Shown in pieces: positions 1-13,200 of a stretch of 64,000 nucleotides of DNA (position 1 is its first letter; every line of letters starts with the position of its first letter). The notes beneath the pieces are model-generated. The model was given only the letters and a program-made list of their open reading frames with translations, was not told the origin of the DNA and ran no database searches. The stretch covers positions 32,837,062-32,901,061 of the forward strand of contig QVOM02000116.1 in assembly GCA_003586115.2 (NCBI GenBank), written 5' to 3'. The position numbers and the translations under genes are program-made. Source of the stretch: Salvator merianae (taxonomy: Eukaryota; Chordata; Lepidosauria; Squamata; Teiidae).

Positions 1-204
1 GTTCCAAAACCACCCGATAGTACACTGCTCAACTCTTTGGGAACCAGCATTGAATAAAATGATTTGCCTGCTTCAAAAACAAGTCAAAAATTCTCACCCA
101 AGGGAACTGAATAGCAACAGCTCTGGACTAACATTTAGGGTTACTGCTTCTAAACAGTAAAGACACTGCTGTACTGAGTTTGATTTTCTCACCATAAATA
201 TATG

Positions 205-305
205 GAAATGGTTTCCCATTATTCTTCCAAGAAGATGCTAGGAATTGAACCTGGGAACCTCTGAGCACAAAGCTGATGCTCTGCCACTGAGCTATGACCA
301 ACTCA
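205..305 (-). mobile_element. tRNA-headed SINE fragment
   Basis: Read on the minus strand it contains an A-box-like TAGCTCAGTGGCAGAGC and a B-box-like GGTTCAATTCC at tRNA spacing, then a gggaaaccat-type body. This is the classic head of squamate tRNA-derived SINEs (Sauria/ACA type). It lacks an acceptor stem and is not a tRNA gene. Confidence 0.7.
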
Positions 306-2097
306 ACACTCCTCCAAGAAGCAGAATTGGAGAAAATGGTGCGCTCACCAATGGGACAGAACTGAATGATATCTGCTTTGAGCTGTGATTTGGAGTTGCC
401 AACAGCTATTGTTCTTCGTCCTGAGCCACTTGCACTTGCCATGCTAGTGGGGAAAAAGTGCACAGCATGCAAGCCAAGCCAGTCCATGTGTTGTAGCTGC
501 ACCTATTGCCTCCCTTTATTGCAGTTTTGAACCAAATTTCACCTGCACAACACTTGACCTCTGTGTGCAGGTGCAGCAGCCCCTAGAGCCAATATAGGCA
601 AGATGGCCCATCTTGCTATGTCAAAAGCCTGTTTAATCCCTGAGTTAACCAACCAACAAGGCAAAATAGCAAAGTCTTGGCTACAGAAGTCAACATTTTG
701 CTGCTTTAGTTATAAAAAAAAGGAGTTATTAATTCCCATCATAGAAGATCCTTTGAGCTTCTCCAGAGAACTTGTTTCAATGGACCACTACAGCCCTGAG
801 CTACAAATGTTTCCATGATAACTGAGATATTAACTCTTCAAAAAGTTGAGTAAAGCTACAGGGTATAATAAGGAAAACTATTGCCCCCTTTCCCCCTTTC
901 TGTTATTATGGTTTGCAATATTTCTTTCTCACAATCCAGGAAATCACAACTTGTGGAACATGTTGGAAGTTGCTCAGCAGAGGGCAGTAGTATGACATGC
1001 ACATGAATAATTAATTTCTTTCTTGTGGGTTAGATTACAGCAAAGGAGAAACGTACACTATTGTATTATAGAAAAACTATAGATGGTTTTCTCACCTTCC
1101 ATTTTTCTACAACAAAATGTTGCTTTGATGATTTGCAGATGCAGCTGAGTCAGAAGGGTTCAGTAGTTCACATTTAGACATCCATGATGTGCTACATGCA
1201 AAATCATGTGATGACTTGCCAATTTACTTGTGCTACTTATAGTCTATTCCATTACTAATACTTTTCTGGGTATCTTGTAAACAAAAGCCATTCTTTTTTT
1301 AAAAATAAAATCTTCCTGTAGTATTAAAAGAACTGAGCTAAAAACAGCATTAACAGCCATACTATAAATGAAAAGGTCATATACACTGGATGGGAATGAA
1401 GTAGGCTTCACACAGTCCTTTCTGGGAAGGGCATTCTATACAGAGCTGAATTACTCACAGGCTAACAGGGTTAAGCCTGAGGGCCTTTTCGCACTTACCT
1501 TGTGTGATCCAGATCAGCTGATCCAGATTGTACAGTCTGCTGATGCACATCTTGATCTCCCTTCATGCCACCCTGAAGCTCCCTGGAAGTTTCTGGCCTC
1601 TGAGCCCCCAGGGGTCCCATTTCAGTGGTGCAACTGGCACATCGCCTAAATGGGTTCCCATGGCACTAATACACTGATAGATCTCATTCTGACCCAGAAG
1701 TGGACCAGCAGGAAATTTTGGATCTCCTAATCCAGAATACATTGAGTACATACCAAAGGGGGTGGGGATTGTCTTGTCCACATGAACTTGTGTTCAACAG
1801 ATGCCCAGAAGAGGACCACAGTGCCAACAGATCTAAGGTAAGTGCAGAAGGGCCCTTAGGCTCTTATTCCCATCATCCCTGACACTGTTTTACTTTCTAT
1901 TGCAAATCTTGCATCACAGTCAATAGATGGCAGCAAAGAACTTAAAGCAGGGGGAATCATAATGATGGCTTTCACCTACACATGGAGTGACTGAAAATAA
2001 TATGGTCAAATGTGAAATTTCAATTTTGAAATTTGACTTTGTAACTGTAATAGTAGACTAGGATGCTGGGCACAAGACAGCTGCTAAACAGCAGTTC
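306..2097. other. Upstream tract without recognised gene
   Basis: AT-rich DNA with short chance reading frames only. A pyrimidine/purine mix and TTTAAA runs are present, but no splice-bounded exon or repeat family was recognised. Confidence 0.5.
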
Positions 2098-2193
2098 GTC
2101 ATTACTCTTTGATCTCTGTAAGCTGCAGCAAACTGGGCTTTGAGCCAAATGAGCCTGGTTTGCCACAGTTTACAGAGATCAAAGAGTAATGAC
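2098..2193. repeat. 96-bp fold-back palindrome
   Basis: Perfect 24-bp inverted arms at 2098-2121 and 2170-2193 (starting GTCATTACTCTTTGATC). The pairing continues imperfectly for about 15 more bases on each side towards a loop of about 20 bases. It looks like a palindromic MITE. Confidence 0.8.
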
Positions 2194-2201
2194 AAATCAC
2201 T

Positions 2202-2227
2202 ATTCATTCATTCATTCATTCATTCAT
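2202..2227. repeat. (ATTC)n microsatellite
   Basis: Consecutive ATTC units beside the 3' end of the minus-strand LINE fragment. On the minus strand these read as (GAAT)n, consistent with a LINE 3' tail repeat. Confidence 0.85.
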
Positions 2228-3010
2228 CTATTTATTTAAATCATATACCGGTTTTCAGATTAAAAAATCTTGAAGCAGTTTACAGGAAAGATTAAAAACA
2301 AGGGTAAAAACCACACACGCAAACGCACACGCACGCAGACACACGCGCACACACACAAAGCAACAAAAGCACATTAAAAACTGGGTGGATCAGAGAATAA
2401 AACAAACATTCATGCTTGGAATGCCTGGAAAGAGATAGGTCTTCAGTAGGGACCTGAAAGCTGTACGTATAGATGCCTCATGAGTAGGAAGATCCTACCA
2501 CAGGGAAGACATTCTGTATTTCACCAGACCTGCAGTAAGACCACTCCAGATGATCTAAGAGGTCTTCCAGGGTTGTAAGAAGGGAGGCATTCTTTAAGAT
2601 ACCATGGTCCCAAGTTGTTTAGGGCCTTATATGCCAGGCACAGAACCTTGGATCTGGCCCCATTGCTAACTGGCAGCGGGTGCAATTGCTTAAGCAGAGG
2701 TATGATATGTGCCCAAGCAGGCACCCCACTCAACAACCTGGCCACCATATTTTGCACTGGCTGCAACTTCTGAAGCAGATGAAAGCGTAGCCCCTGTAGT
2801 GTGCATCACAGTAGTCTAGACATGAGGTTATCAGGGCATAAACAACAATGGTCAGGCTACCCTGTCCAGATAAATGGCGTAGCTGATATACCAGCCAAAG
2901 TTGACAATAAACCCTTCCGGCCACAGAGGTCACCTAAGCCTCCAAGGACAGAGATGACTCCAGGAGCTACATACCTGTTCCATCCAAGGGAGTTCAGCCC
3001 CATCTAAAAC
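2228..3010 (-). mobile_element. L2/CR1-type LINE 3' end with reverse transcriptase remnants
   Basis: On the minus strand two overlapping frames give typical C-terminal LINE polymerase sequence. One has LTIVVYALITSCLDYCDAHY; the other, after a frameshift, has KVLCLAYKALNNLGPWYLKE and a PLRSS motif. The order is the expected 5'-to-3' order on the minus strand, so this is a decayed 5'-truncated insertion. A CA-rich run (2311-2357) lies inside its noncoding tail. The assignment to the L2/CR1/Rex group rests on recognised motifs, not on a search. Confidence 0.75.
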
Positions 3011-4782
3011 AAGCAAAATCCCCGAATCCTGCACCTGGATCCTTCCATGGGGATATCTGTAAACGCATTTTTTGATCAATCTTGACTATTTTGTAGCATG
3101 GAATTTGCTATTTTTTATATACATATAAATATTGTATCCTCTTTTTTTTCTTTTTTTAAAATCCTTTTGCCACTCCTCTGCTAGTAGCTTTAATTGAGGA
3201 TTTATTCCATAAATGGGAGAACTGTATAAAAGGACTGTTTTGCTTACAACCACCTACTTCTGTCCCTGGGGAGGGATGAGTTAACTTTTTTAAACAAATG
3301 TCAAAATATGTGCAGAAAAAGTAGCACTCTAAACCTAAAAAGATGACAGCCCACTAGCAAAAGGAATTTGCTAACATCTGCTCCCAGCTAACAGTTTGCA
3401 GCCTTGTTCTGTAGCAGTAGGAATTTTCAGGATATTTCCAAAGGTAGTTGAACACAGAAACATATTACAATAATCCAGCTGGGAACTTACCTAGGCATGA
3501 ATCATCAAAGCCAGACAGTACCCATCCAAGTAGTGAAGTAGCTGATTTGCAAGTGATGAGGCACCTCAACAGGGCAGAGAGCATGCAAGCTAAAGTCAAG
3601 AGAGATGCCTTTTCAGAGAGAGAGAGCACATGCAGCTGATACATAAGCTCCCCCAAAATCAAGTCATGGTCTCAACTGTTGCAGAGTACCTTCAGTGTTC
3701 TTTCCTATGACACAATGAGACTCGTATAAGAAGATAAGCTAGAAGTAGTATAGCTGACTAAGAAACTTTGGCTGGATCAACCCAGCACCCTTACTTTAAG
3801 AAACGCGGCGCCTTTATGATGCTCTGGAGATGTAATGAAGGTGCAGTTTCTGCCCCTCACTCTGCATTCAGCACCGAGGAAGAGTGTGGCATCTGCATGG
3901 ATACCATGTTCTTTCACCACTATTTCGCAATAAGTGTTGTTGTGTCACTTGCATTGCAAATCTCTTGCCTAGCAGTCCCCCTGCCATCACCTCTTAATGG
4001 GACTTACCAGTCCGCTTGGTGGCATTTGTGTATTTGAAAACAGGGAATGCCCCTCCCACTATCAAATTTGAAGTGAAGAATTCCCTAGCTTTGATTCTGA
4101 TGTGGGGCAGCTGTTCCCCCACATGTCAAAATCTCAGTAAGGATTCCCAGGAGCAATTTTGATGAACACGGGAGACTTCCCCCTCCCCACATCAGGACCA
4201 GCTGTGATAATAATATAAGAGGCGCAAGTCTTCCTTTTCCTCCCTCCCTTGAGTCAAAACTTGGAGGGGAGAGGGAGAGGAAGCATTCTCCCTCCCATGT
4301 CAAAATCATTGGAAAACCTGACGCAGGAGGGAGGAAGCCTCCCTTCCCCATCAAAATTATTCCTGAGGATTTTCCTGCTAATGCTTTGGCATTTAGGGGC
4401 ATCAGATAGCATGCAGACAGTTTGGAAACTGATGTCCAATTCACCTTCTCAAGCATGGGCATTTTACCTCTATGTACCATTTGGATCTTCTCTGTGGGTA
4501 GAACACTGTTCACAGAGATTAATGTCCCAGCTGGGATGCAGGCCAAGAGCTGGATGTTTACCTGGAAGTCAGGATATGTACACTGCGTGCAGCCCAGAAC
4601 TCCAGGATTAGGATTGGCATGAGGTCAATGCAACAGTCGGATGTCACTCATGGGAGGTTGCCTCTGATGGCCTCTGTGGTGGGTGGTGGGTGGAGCTGAT
4701 GCCTGGCCATTTGCAAACCTTGCTTCCCTGCTGACTTTATGTTAGCCATCATCTTCCATATAGATGACGCCAAACTGGAGGA
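3011..4782. other. Upstream tract with degenerate GC-rich repeats
   Basis: No gene recognised. Around 4085-4350 related short segments (gatgtggggca, ccccacatcagg, cccatgtcaaaat) recur in both orientations, suggesting a decayed palindromic element. The reading frames across it on both strands reflect this composition rather than coding. Confidence 0.4.
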
Positions 4783-4860
4783 GTAGGATTTATTTATTAT
4801 TTATTTGTATTTTCATCCTGCTCTGTACCCAAAGGTCTCAGGGCAGATTCTGCTGGTGCC
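4783..4860 (-). mobile_element. LINE/SINE 3' tail fragment
   Basis: Matches the start of the unit at 46697 (attta repeats, then tttcatcctgctctgtacccaaaggtctcaggg). On the minus strand this is the common squamate L2/SINE tail. Short and truncated. Confidence 0.55.
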
Positions 4861-7215
4861 ACAACAACATGGCCACAAGTCAAGGCATAAGCCTGCTAAT
4901 GAGATAAGCTTTGCCTAAGAGCTCATTGGAAGACCTTTTCCTTTGCTGTTGTTCCATTAAACTATGTCAATCAAAAGTAAGTTTCTTCTCTCCTGGCACC
5001 AGAAAAAGCCAGGACCACGAAAGTGAGGTGGGTGGCAGGGCAAGATGTCCCCCACCCAGCAGACAACCCATGAAAAACTCCAATGACATTGGAGGACATT
5101 TGAATCTTCCCAAACCTCATTGTTTCCTATGAGTTTGGAAATTGTTGAAAATTCCTTGACTTGGAATCTGGCCATACTTTTCCATCAAAATGCACGACAG
5201 AGGCTCTTGCTGAAATGGTGCCCAGCAGCTTCAGCACAAGGCAGTGCTAGACCCAGAAGTGGAACTGAGGCCTTGCTTACAAGCTGCATGAAGCTCATGC
5301 AGAGGAACATGACTAGATGAGATGAGCACATGCTGTTTGTATACACTTTATAGACATAGTATGTGATGCAGCATGACTGCCAGGATGCCTTTTCCCCCAA
5401 ACCATGACTGGGAGGGGCAAGGAATCACACCCATTGAGGAGAGTTTCCCTTTGATACCCTCATTGAGTGGCTGCATTTATGAGCTTGAATCTTTTGCTGT
5501 CTCATACGATGCAACAACAGCAGGGAAGAAATATTATCCAACTCACTCCTCCATGGTTACAGTGATGTACAGAACTTCTTTTATTGCTCCAAAGCACAGT
5601 ATTATTTCTGGATTTGGTAGGCTTGCTATATGCACTCCACCAGCACTCTGTTTTCTGCAGTGAATAAGATATTTTCATAAAGAATGAACTCCTGTGGATT
5701 TAATTACAGGAGATGTGAGCACAGTACACAGATCACATGGGGAAATTCTGAAAAGTTCAGCCTCCCTTCTTAGTACCTCATAATTGCTCTGCTTAGTAAG
5801 ACAGCTCAAAGCTCATTTACTAAATTCATCAAAATACATTGTTCACCAGTTCAGGGATGACACATGTACATTTATGGATCTCAGTCAGAAAATTATACAT
5901 TACCAAGAGGACACCATTAAAATATTATCTATCCCCCACATTGCTGTGTAAATAAAACTAAGCTCTAACACTGAGCTAATGGTGCACATAAAATGTTTTT
6001 TGCTGCTAGCCAAGGGCAGCTTGACAAAGTAGAACTTTCCCATAATAATAATACGGAAGTTGCACAAGAAATTCATTGTTACCCATTATGGTTATATGGT
6101 ATTGCCAGAAGCAGACAAAAAACTGGGATGGAATGGCATGGGATGGGATAGTGGGGGACAGCACCATGCTAATTCACAGGGCTCAATGGTAACTGCAAAT
6201 CTGCTTCTCACCCAAAGAAGTTTGGAAATGGACTGGGAGAAAGGAAGAGAAAGCAATTAAAAAAAAACAACCCAACAATATTAGCATTTTGTTGCCATAT
6301 TTCACAGACCACCCCTTGCTTTACTGACAGGTGTGGGAGATGATGGCAAAAGTACTGAATTCAATTGATCAGAAAGGTTTTCCTTTATCTTTATGCTTCA
6401 GACTCTCCGCTCACTGTTCCCACTTGGGATGTTCCATTCAGACTCCTCCTGAGTGAAGTTTATCACTGTTTCCAAATGACCCAATCCAACCCACAGCCCC
6501 TACATGCCAAATGTCACCCCTCTGTCTGTGCCCCACCTGCACACTCTCAGCCCAGTTCCTGGCTGCACAACCCAACCCTTCCTATACTCAACAGCCCACT
6601 GAGACCATGGCACTGAGGCTTTATGCTAGTTCACACACACTCTCAAGGTCAACAGCAACAATGTGCAGCTCCCACTGCACACCTCTTCCAAAGATCAATG
6701 GATATCCTCACTCACAATGACTCAACAGCTCTCCGTATAAAACAGGATAGGCTATGCTACCTATCAGGAATGGTTAACAGCCCTGAATCTCAAAGTATCT
6801 CTGTACAACTGCTTCTCAACTGCCCAGAGGGCTGCTAGAAATGAAAAGTAAGCAATGGGACAAAAGCGGGGGGGATTGTATTCCTGTGCTGTAAAGAAAA
6901 TGTCAAAACTGTAATGTTGAAACTTTCAGTCTGTTGGGAAATGATAGATTCTGTAAACAAGTTGTGAGTATGAAACCTTAGGCTTTTCTTGTCCTCACTC
7001 TCTCCCACAGCTGAACAAGCCAAACTGCAAGAGTTGACTCTCCCAACCATTATATGAGTGGGGAGACAAAAATGGTGGTTCAGGTTGCGGGTCGCAATCC
7101 ATTGCAATCCTCTATACAACCAGGTGAGAAATACAAGAAACATTGAAAATATCCTATAGTACAGGGAGTAGTGGATCAATCTGAAGTAAAAAAGCAACTG
7201 CATATAAGAACAATG
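4861..7215. other. Upstream tract without recognised gene
   Basis: Only short chance reading frames. Nothing with splice-bounded coding character or a recognised repeat family was seen. Confidence 0.45.
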
Positions 7216-7416
7216 GGAGGGGCTGTAGCCCCGTGGTAGAGCAAACTGTTTGGAAAGCACAAGGTTGCCAGTTTGATCTCCGGCCTCTCCCCTGAAGTAG
7301 GCAATGGGAAACCACTTCTGTATCTCTGCTAAGAAAACTACATAGAGCTGCCCCATGGAGGTGTCTATACAGGCAACCAGCTGGCGGCAATGATTTTGTG
7401 GTACCCAGCATACATA
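7216..7416 (+). mobile_element. tRNA-derived SINE, near full length
   Basis: GAGGGGCTGTAGCCCCGTGG (A box region) is followed by GTTTGATCTCCGGCC (B box region), then CAATGGGAAACCACTTCTGT and CTAAGAAAACTACATAGAGC, the body of the squamate ACA/Sauria SINE type. The end runs into unrelated sequence near 7416. Confidence 0.75.
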
Positions 7417-7689
7417 CCAACATATAAGAATGACATGTTCCTCTTTTTCATATTTGACACTTTCTGTGGTCTCAGACTACAGCAAACTCATGATTTCAGC
7501 AGAAATTAGCAAAGCACCTTTATCATGGGAGCAAGACTTTAGTTGGCAGCTTTGTTTCAATCATCCTGACCTGCATGAGTTCGAGGCCCTTGTCTGCCGT
7601 GTAGAGGGGATGAGCACCCTCTACTGGCCTCTAGCTCCAGTCAACATAGCTGTTCAAAAGCAAGTGATTGCAAGTAGATGAATAGGGAG

Positions 7690-7875
7690 TATCACATTGT
7701 GTGATGTGGAAGATAGATAGATGTAAACTTTCGGGCGAAAAATAACCTTGTAAGCCACTTTGAGTCAGCTTCGGCCAAGAAAAGCGGGATATAAAAATAA
7801 AATTCTCCTTCTTCTTCTTCTTCTTCTTCTTCTTCTTCTTCTTCTTCTTCTTCTTCTTCTTCTTCTTCTTCTTCT
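7690..7875 (+). repeat. SINE/LINE tail followed by (CTT)n microsatellite
   Basis: A tail block (tgtaagccactttgagtcagc ... gcgggatataaaaataaa, 7751-7800) leads directly into about 24 CTT triplets at 7804-7875. The microsatellite probably grew from the retroposon's 3' tail. On the minus strand it reads as a lysine run, which is not a gene. Confidence 0.85.
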
Positions 7876-7915
7876 GGTAGGTAATTACGCGTGATGATAG
7901 CACCTCATAAATAGG

Positions 7916-8313
7916 ACCGCTTTTAGCATCAAATCAAACAAATTGGACACAATTCACTTCAGCAGCAAAGAGTTTTATTTAAAGGTCTTCCACAAATAAT
8001 ACCAAACACCTATACACTTATCCTTCCTTGTTTAGTACATGTTGCCAAAATGTTCGCTTTACCGCAGGTTAAAGGGATATTTCCCCATTTACAGGGTCAT
8101 TGTGAAAAAACAAAATCTTTCTGGGAACCAACTGCAACAAAAATACAGAAAATAGTGAAAGAAGATCTTGAGTTTACTTTAGAATTGGGGTTATTATTTC
8201 TATTTAGAGAGCAGGATACTAAACTGAAATATAAAGCTTTAATTAAGCACATGCTCACCTTGGACATTTACACACAGCTAAGAACTGGAAAGACTATTCA
8301 GCACTCTTGCTAG
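7916..8313 (+). mobile_element. Possible L1 ORF2 C-terminal fragment
   Basis: The frame from 8050 reads VKGIFPHLQGHCEKTKSFW, then a helical stretch and YKALIKHMLTLDIYTQLRTGK. This resembles the tail of L1 ORF2 (H..W.C.K...FW and a YK..L-type helix). The upstream part (7950-8049) is out of frame but compatible in composition. Truncated and not functional. Confidence 0.5.
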
Positions 8314-10100
8314 AGACGTGGGCCTTGTCTTCACTTACCCCACCATGGCACTGTCATTAGTCCAAGAAGGTGTCCTCTGCTGCCCTGACTCCATCTTGGG
8401 CAACAGCAGGCACCTCACAGTAATCACACCGGCCCCTTCGCCAGTCTGATTGCTGGTCAAGGTGCCTTCTGTGCAGGATGCTTTCTTGTGCTCTGCATGG
8501 GGGGACTGTGGAAAATGGTACCTCCTTGCTCCATTTCTATGGTGTCTTCCCAGCCCAGCCACTGTCATCAGACAAGGAGACAAGACTAGTTACTGGTTTG
8601 AAATTATAAATCTACACGATGCTATTTAGAGATTGGGTTTTGATATTACTTTGGCTATACAGAAGAATTAAGAATTGACAATTTATAGCTGATTTAATTT
8701 TGTAATTCTTGGTATATAAAGAAGCACTGAGAATGTAGTTTCTCAAACGTTGTGTAATAAGGACAACGTAACAAGAGTTATTTTTTAAAAAATCAAGCAA
8801 CTCCTGTTGATAGAAGTCATGCCACCAAAACCAGCTGACTAATACCAGTTATCTCTGCATTAGCATGCAAAATAGGGGTGGCTGGTGCACCAGGCATAGT
8901 AGCCGAGGTGAATGGTGATTCATTGTTCTCCTTCGATGTCTTTGAAGGGTGTTGAACAAGGTTTTGATCTGACATGGAAGTAAGCATTTTTCTGTTAGGT
9001 CAAAGCTTCATTTGTAGGCTTGTGCCAAACCACAGTTTGTAAATAATAATAATAACGATAATAATAATAATAACTGATTAGAGAGTCCCCCCCAAAACAG
9101 TCTGGCACCTCAGCTGACAATCCCAGTTTCTCTAGAGCACCTGCTGTCCACTCTGGAGCAGGTGAATCTGGTGTAAAAGGTGTGAGGAACTCACCTGTTC
9201 ACAAAGCATGGCTACCATTATTATTTGTCTCCCTCTGTGGGAAGGGTTTACACTGTGCTTGTGTATTGTGTCATCATGCACGTGCAGGTATTGCCATGTA
9301 GGCGTGTTAAGGCTCTCTGCAGGTGTAGACAACATCATGCAGGCACACATGTTGCTACACAGGCACATGAGGCGCTCTGCACTTGCATTATGGTGTTGTG
9401 TGGAAGCTGAGCATGCTTACATTTTTGACTTTTTTTTTTTTTTTGCTCTGCCTGACAACATTAATATTAAAAACTACTTTTGAAACAATTCGACGAGAAT
9501 CTTCCCCAAATGATGTTAACATTTTTATTGCATATTGCTCTACAATTATCTCTCTCCTAAATTGCATTTGATATTTTTTGCTCCTCATACACGTCTTAAA
9601 AGATGCCTCTGAACTAGAATCCACTGTTTTCTATCTTTGCAGCTTTGATTTGAGATTGCTGTGTCCTTCGCCGCTGACATTATGTTTATCCTTCTGAAAT
9701 GTTTCATAATGGCACTGAAGACTATATTCTTTCATCACTCACAATACTTATAAACATATCAGATGCTCCCACTTTCTCCTGTATAATTGCTTCCCTGCTT
9801 TTCATTAGATGTCCTGTTTTAACATGTGCTTTTCTTACTCAGCCTGCTTAAACTCAGGTTTCTGCTGGAAGGGCACAAAGGGCTGTTCTGAATTGCTTGA
9901 AGTAGCCTCAGTGCTGTAAGAGAGTCTGCTTTTAGCATGGATTACTCATCATTTCCAGGACTACTTGGAAGAGGGCTGGGTACTTATCTGCCACCCACCT
10001 GCCCTTCCAGAGCCTATAGAGGAGGGGTGAAGGAGTCGTCTGTGTGCATCTAGTTTCTGTAATTAGAAGAACTATACCAGGCACAGAAATATATATAAGC
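8314..10100. other. Upstream tract with simple repeats only
   Basis: Contains an ATA-rich microsatellite (9043-9072) and a 15-base T run (9430-9444). No gene or splice-bounded exon was recognised. Confidence 0.45.
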
Positions 10101-10228
10101 TGCATCTCCATTATGAAGCAAAGGCACCTTAACCAGAGCCTCAGGGCAGCTGGTCTCCATTATAGTAAATGGAGACTAGCGACTTTAAGGTCCTGGTTAA
10201 GGTGCCTTTACTGCATAATGGAGATACA
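10101..10228. repeat. Palindromic MITE, family with 38012-38126 (copy 1)
   Basis: Inverted ends TGCATCTCCATTATGAAGC and TACTGCATAATGGAGATACA, extending inward through AAAGGCACCTTAACCAG and its complement. The element is about 128 bp and nearly all stem. A related copy with the same ends lies in the SLC39A12 intron at 38012-38126. Confidence 0.8.
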
Positions 10229-13200
10229 GGCATAGTTACATTATTATTATAAAGGATATGCTGAAACTGCCATAAATACTTGTTGACTGAACAGAAAACA
10301 AAGCTGAGGGTTCAAGGAAGTATAAGAGTGGGAGATTCAATGCCTTTATCAAATATGTTAGTTGTCTCAAGAAATGCACAAAGATTTTTTCATACCTAGA
10401 CGCATGGGACTTCAAGAGAGGGTTTTCACTAGCAGCACATCCAATACATTCATCCCTTGCCTAGTGTGGTGTCTGTTTTAAGAAATCATGACCTTTCTGC
10501 TGATCAGACACACTTAAAGGGGCACCTTTTGGGCATAGTTGAAGCTCTAGGGAAAGACATTAAATGCATAAAATGCCACACCATGTCCCAAAGTCTCTGA
10601 ATGTGCACCTCTTTCTCAGATGGAAAATAATCATTCTGAGGGAGACTCATGGTTTGAGTTGGACTGGGCAGAAAGCTACGGAGGCTCCTATAGCCAATCC
10701 CAACCTGGAAACAGTTGCTACAAAAGGGCAACTAATCAAGGCCACAGAAACCCAGCACATGACCAGCAAAGACAAGACAAAGATGAGGGAAGAGAAGTGA
10801 GGTAGTTAGATGTTTAGGTACTTATTCTGAAAACTGTGTGACGTATTTTTTCTGTAGATGGGGTGATCCTTGGAAAAGGAGTGACCAAAAAAAGCCCTGT
10901 CTGATTGCATTCTAAGAGCCCCCATAGTCCATTTCTGGGCCTCATTGGGCCTGACAGATATGGTCCATCTGCATTAGAAGGAGTGTAGTCTCACCCAGGT
11001 AAGCCTGTTTAACAGGTCTACCAACAGACCAGCAGGCTCTGGTCAGACCACAGAGGTGTGCAGAAGGCATGCCTTTATGGCTGGGACTATTGAGAGCTCA
11101 GGGACTATGAATGAAAATCCCTAGCTTTCTGAAGCTTGTGTGACCACTTATGCATAAAGAACCCATGATGTTCTTTGTATTAGGAGACCTGGAAGAGATT
11201 GACAGAAATTGTATTATGCACAAGATGACTGTACTCAGTTTTGTGATTTGAACTGAGTCTGCTTCCTACAGAAGCTAGGAGCCTCTAATGCACTATGCGA
11301 TTTCTAGGGAACCAGGAATGCGGCAGCATATCAAAGAGTGTGTCAGCAGCCATCTACGTGATGGCTACCCCAGCCTGTTCTAACTTTTGAGTCAGGGAAC
11401 AAAGATTTCCTGGCCTCTGAAGTTACAGGCCCAGGACACTTCATAAGCATGCCCAAAAACATCCATAAAAGTAGGCCATTTCTGGAGTCTGATGAAATGT
11501 TGCTGGGCTCTGGAATGGAATTGGGCCAGTCCTGCCGCCACCGCCTGATTGCATGGTGTTGCCAGGAATGGAACACAACCTTGGTCTGTGAGCCATGCTT
11601 CTTGGAAAACACTGTGGTATGTGGATCCTGTGGTCTAAGCACATATCTGATATGGTCCAAGTAGACCATGTGGATGCAGCCTGACTGACCATGCTCATTT
11701 AGAGCATTTACTGGAGCTTTACCCCCACAACAGGATATATTGAAGGATTTCATGATTCCGTGATGCCTTTGATTCAGGATAATGTTGTGGTGGTTGCTTT
11801 TTCCATTTGTCCTTGCTACGGCTTCTGACTTTCCAACTACACTCCTAGTCTTTTCACACTCTGCCTTTCTGGACTTTTGGAACTTGAATTCAGCACTTCT
11901 TCCCTTTGTACTGGCCCGTTAGTCTTTCAGATTCAGCATCCCCTGAACGTCTGCACCTGTCATCGAAGAACAGTTCTGGGCTTCCTCAAATCAAGCCTGG
12001 TGCAGTATTGCAGTTCCCATTTTATCTATCTATCAATCTACATTGCTACTCATCCTATCACCTCATGAAGTCCAGGACTTGCCAAGATTAAAAAGACAAT
12101 TTAAAACCCCAAGGATGTAGGGTACATCATTAAAGCACTTTACAGGCTTTTACCCACAAAGTGGCACCCCACACATAAAATACATTTTAAAATGTCTTAA
12201 TCCCCCAGATCCACACCCTCCAACATGCAGGGTCACAAAAAAATCCCCGTTTAATTTTAGCTGCCTCGTCTTGGTAGACAGGTGTACCTGATGGAAGGGA
12301 GCATCACATGGTCTGCAGAAGGGAAGGGAAGGACATGCCACACATGGTGAGGGAAGAGACAGGCTCAGGGTTCCAGTAATCACATTCTCTTCTTTCCCAT
12401 CTCTCCCAAGTACCTGAAGTCTAGCTTGCATGTTAAAGTACCTACCCAATTCCCACTTTGGCTACAGACTAGGAGAAAGAAGGAACCAAGACACTGTCAT
12501 TGTGGACATATCTCTCCCCTCAATGTGTGCTTTTTGTTCTTCCTTTTACGTCTTCCAGCTATGTGATACTCCTTTCCCCTAGTGCGTAAGAGGAGGCCGT
12601 AAAATGTTTAAAAGATCACTTTGCTGCCAGAAAAATCAGAGTGAGTTTGGAGCACATGCAGGTCAGATAAATATGCAGTGTGCAGGCCAGTAAAATCACC
12701 TTGTCTTAGCTGATGAAAGCATTCTGTTTTTCTCCTAAAAAACAAAATGGAGAAAATTCCCTGACCTCTAAGTTGCATATATAATGAGAGAGAAATAATT
12801 TTAAAAACCCAGAAGTTTCTTTCTTTGGGGGAAAAATCTTGCAGATATTCAGCAAAGAGAAAACCGTTCCAATACCTTTTGTCTTAACAATATTTGGCTT
12901 TTGTATGAAACGGTGGCTCTCAGTACTGTTCATGGATAAATGGTTTTGCTGACACTTTCCCTACTTTTGGATAGTATTACCTAGGAGATTTCTCCATAGC
13001 GTACAATTTAAAATAGTTTGCATACATTTATGGTACAATGTGGTTTCTGAAATCTGCCAGGAAGAACTTGTACAAATATCTATTCACCTCCACTGTTACT
13101 TAGCGAAACCATCCCCATAGCAACCAAAAACTTTTCAAGGCAGAAATAAATTAATCCTCTCCGGCTTGTGGTGCGCCGTCAAGGAATTTTAAAAACACTG

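Noticed and set aside
205..305. Functional tRNA gene
   Set aside because: A and B box-like sequences are present, but there is no acceptor stem or anticodon arm; it continues into a SINE body.
7631..7903. Minus-strand frame with a long lysine run
   Set aside because: Translation of the (CTT)n microsatellite.
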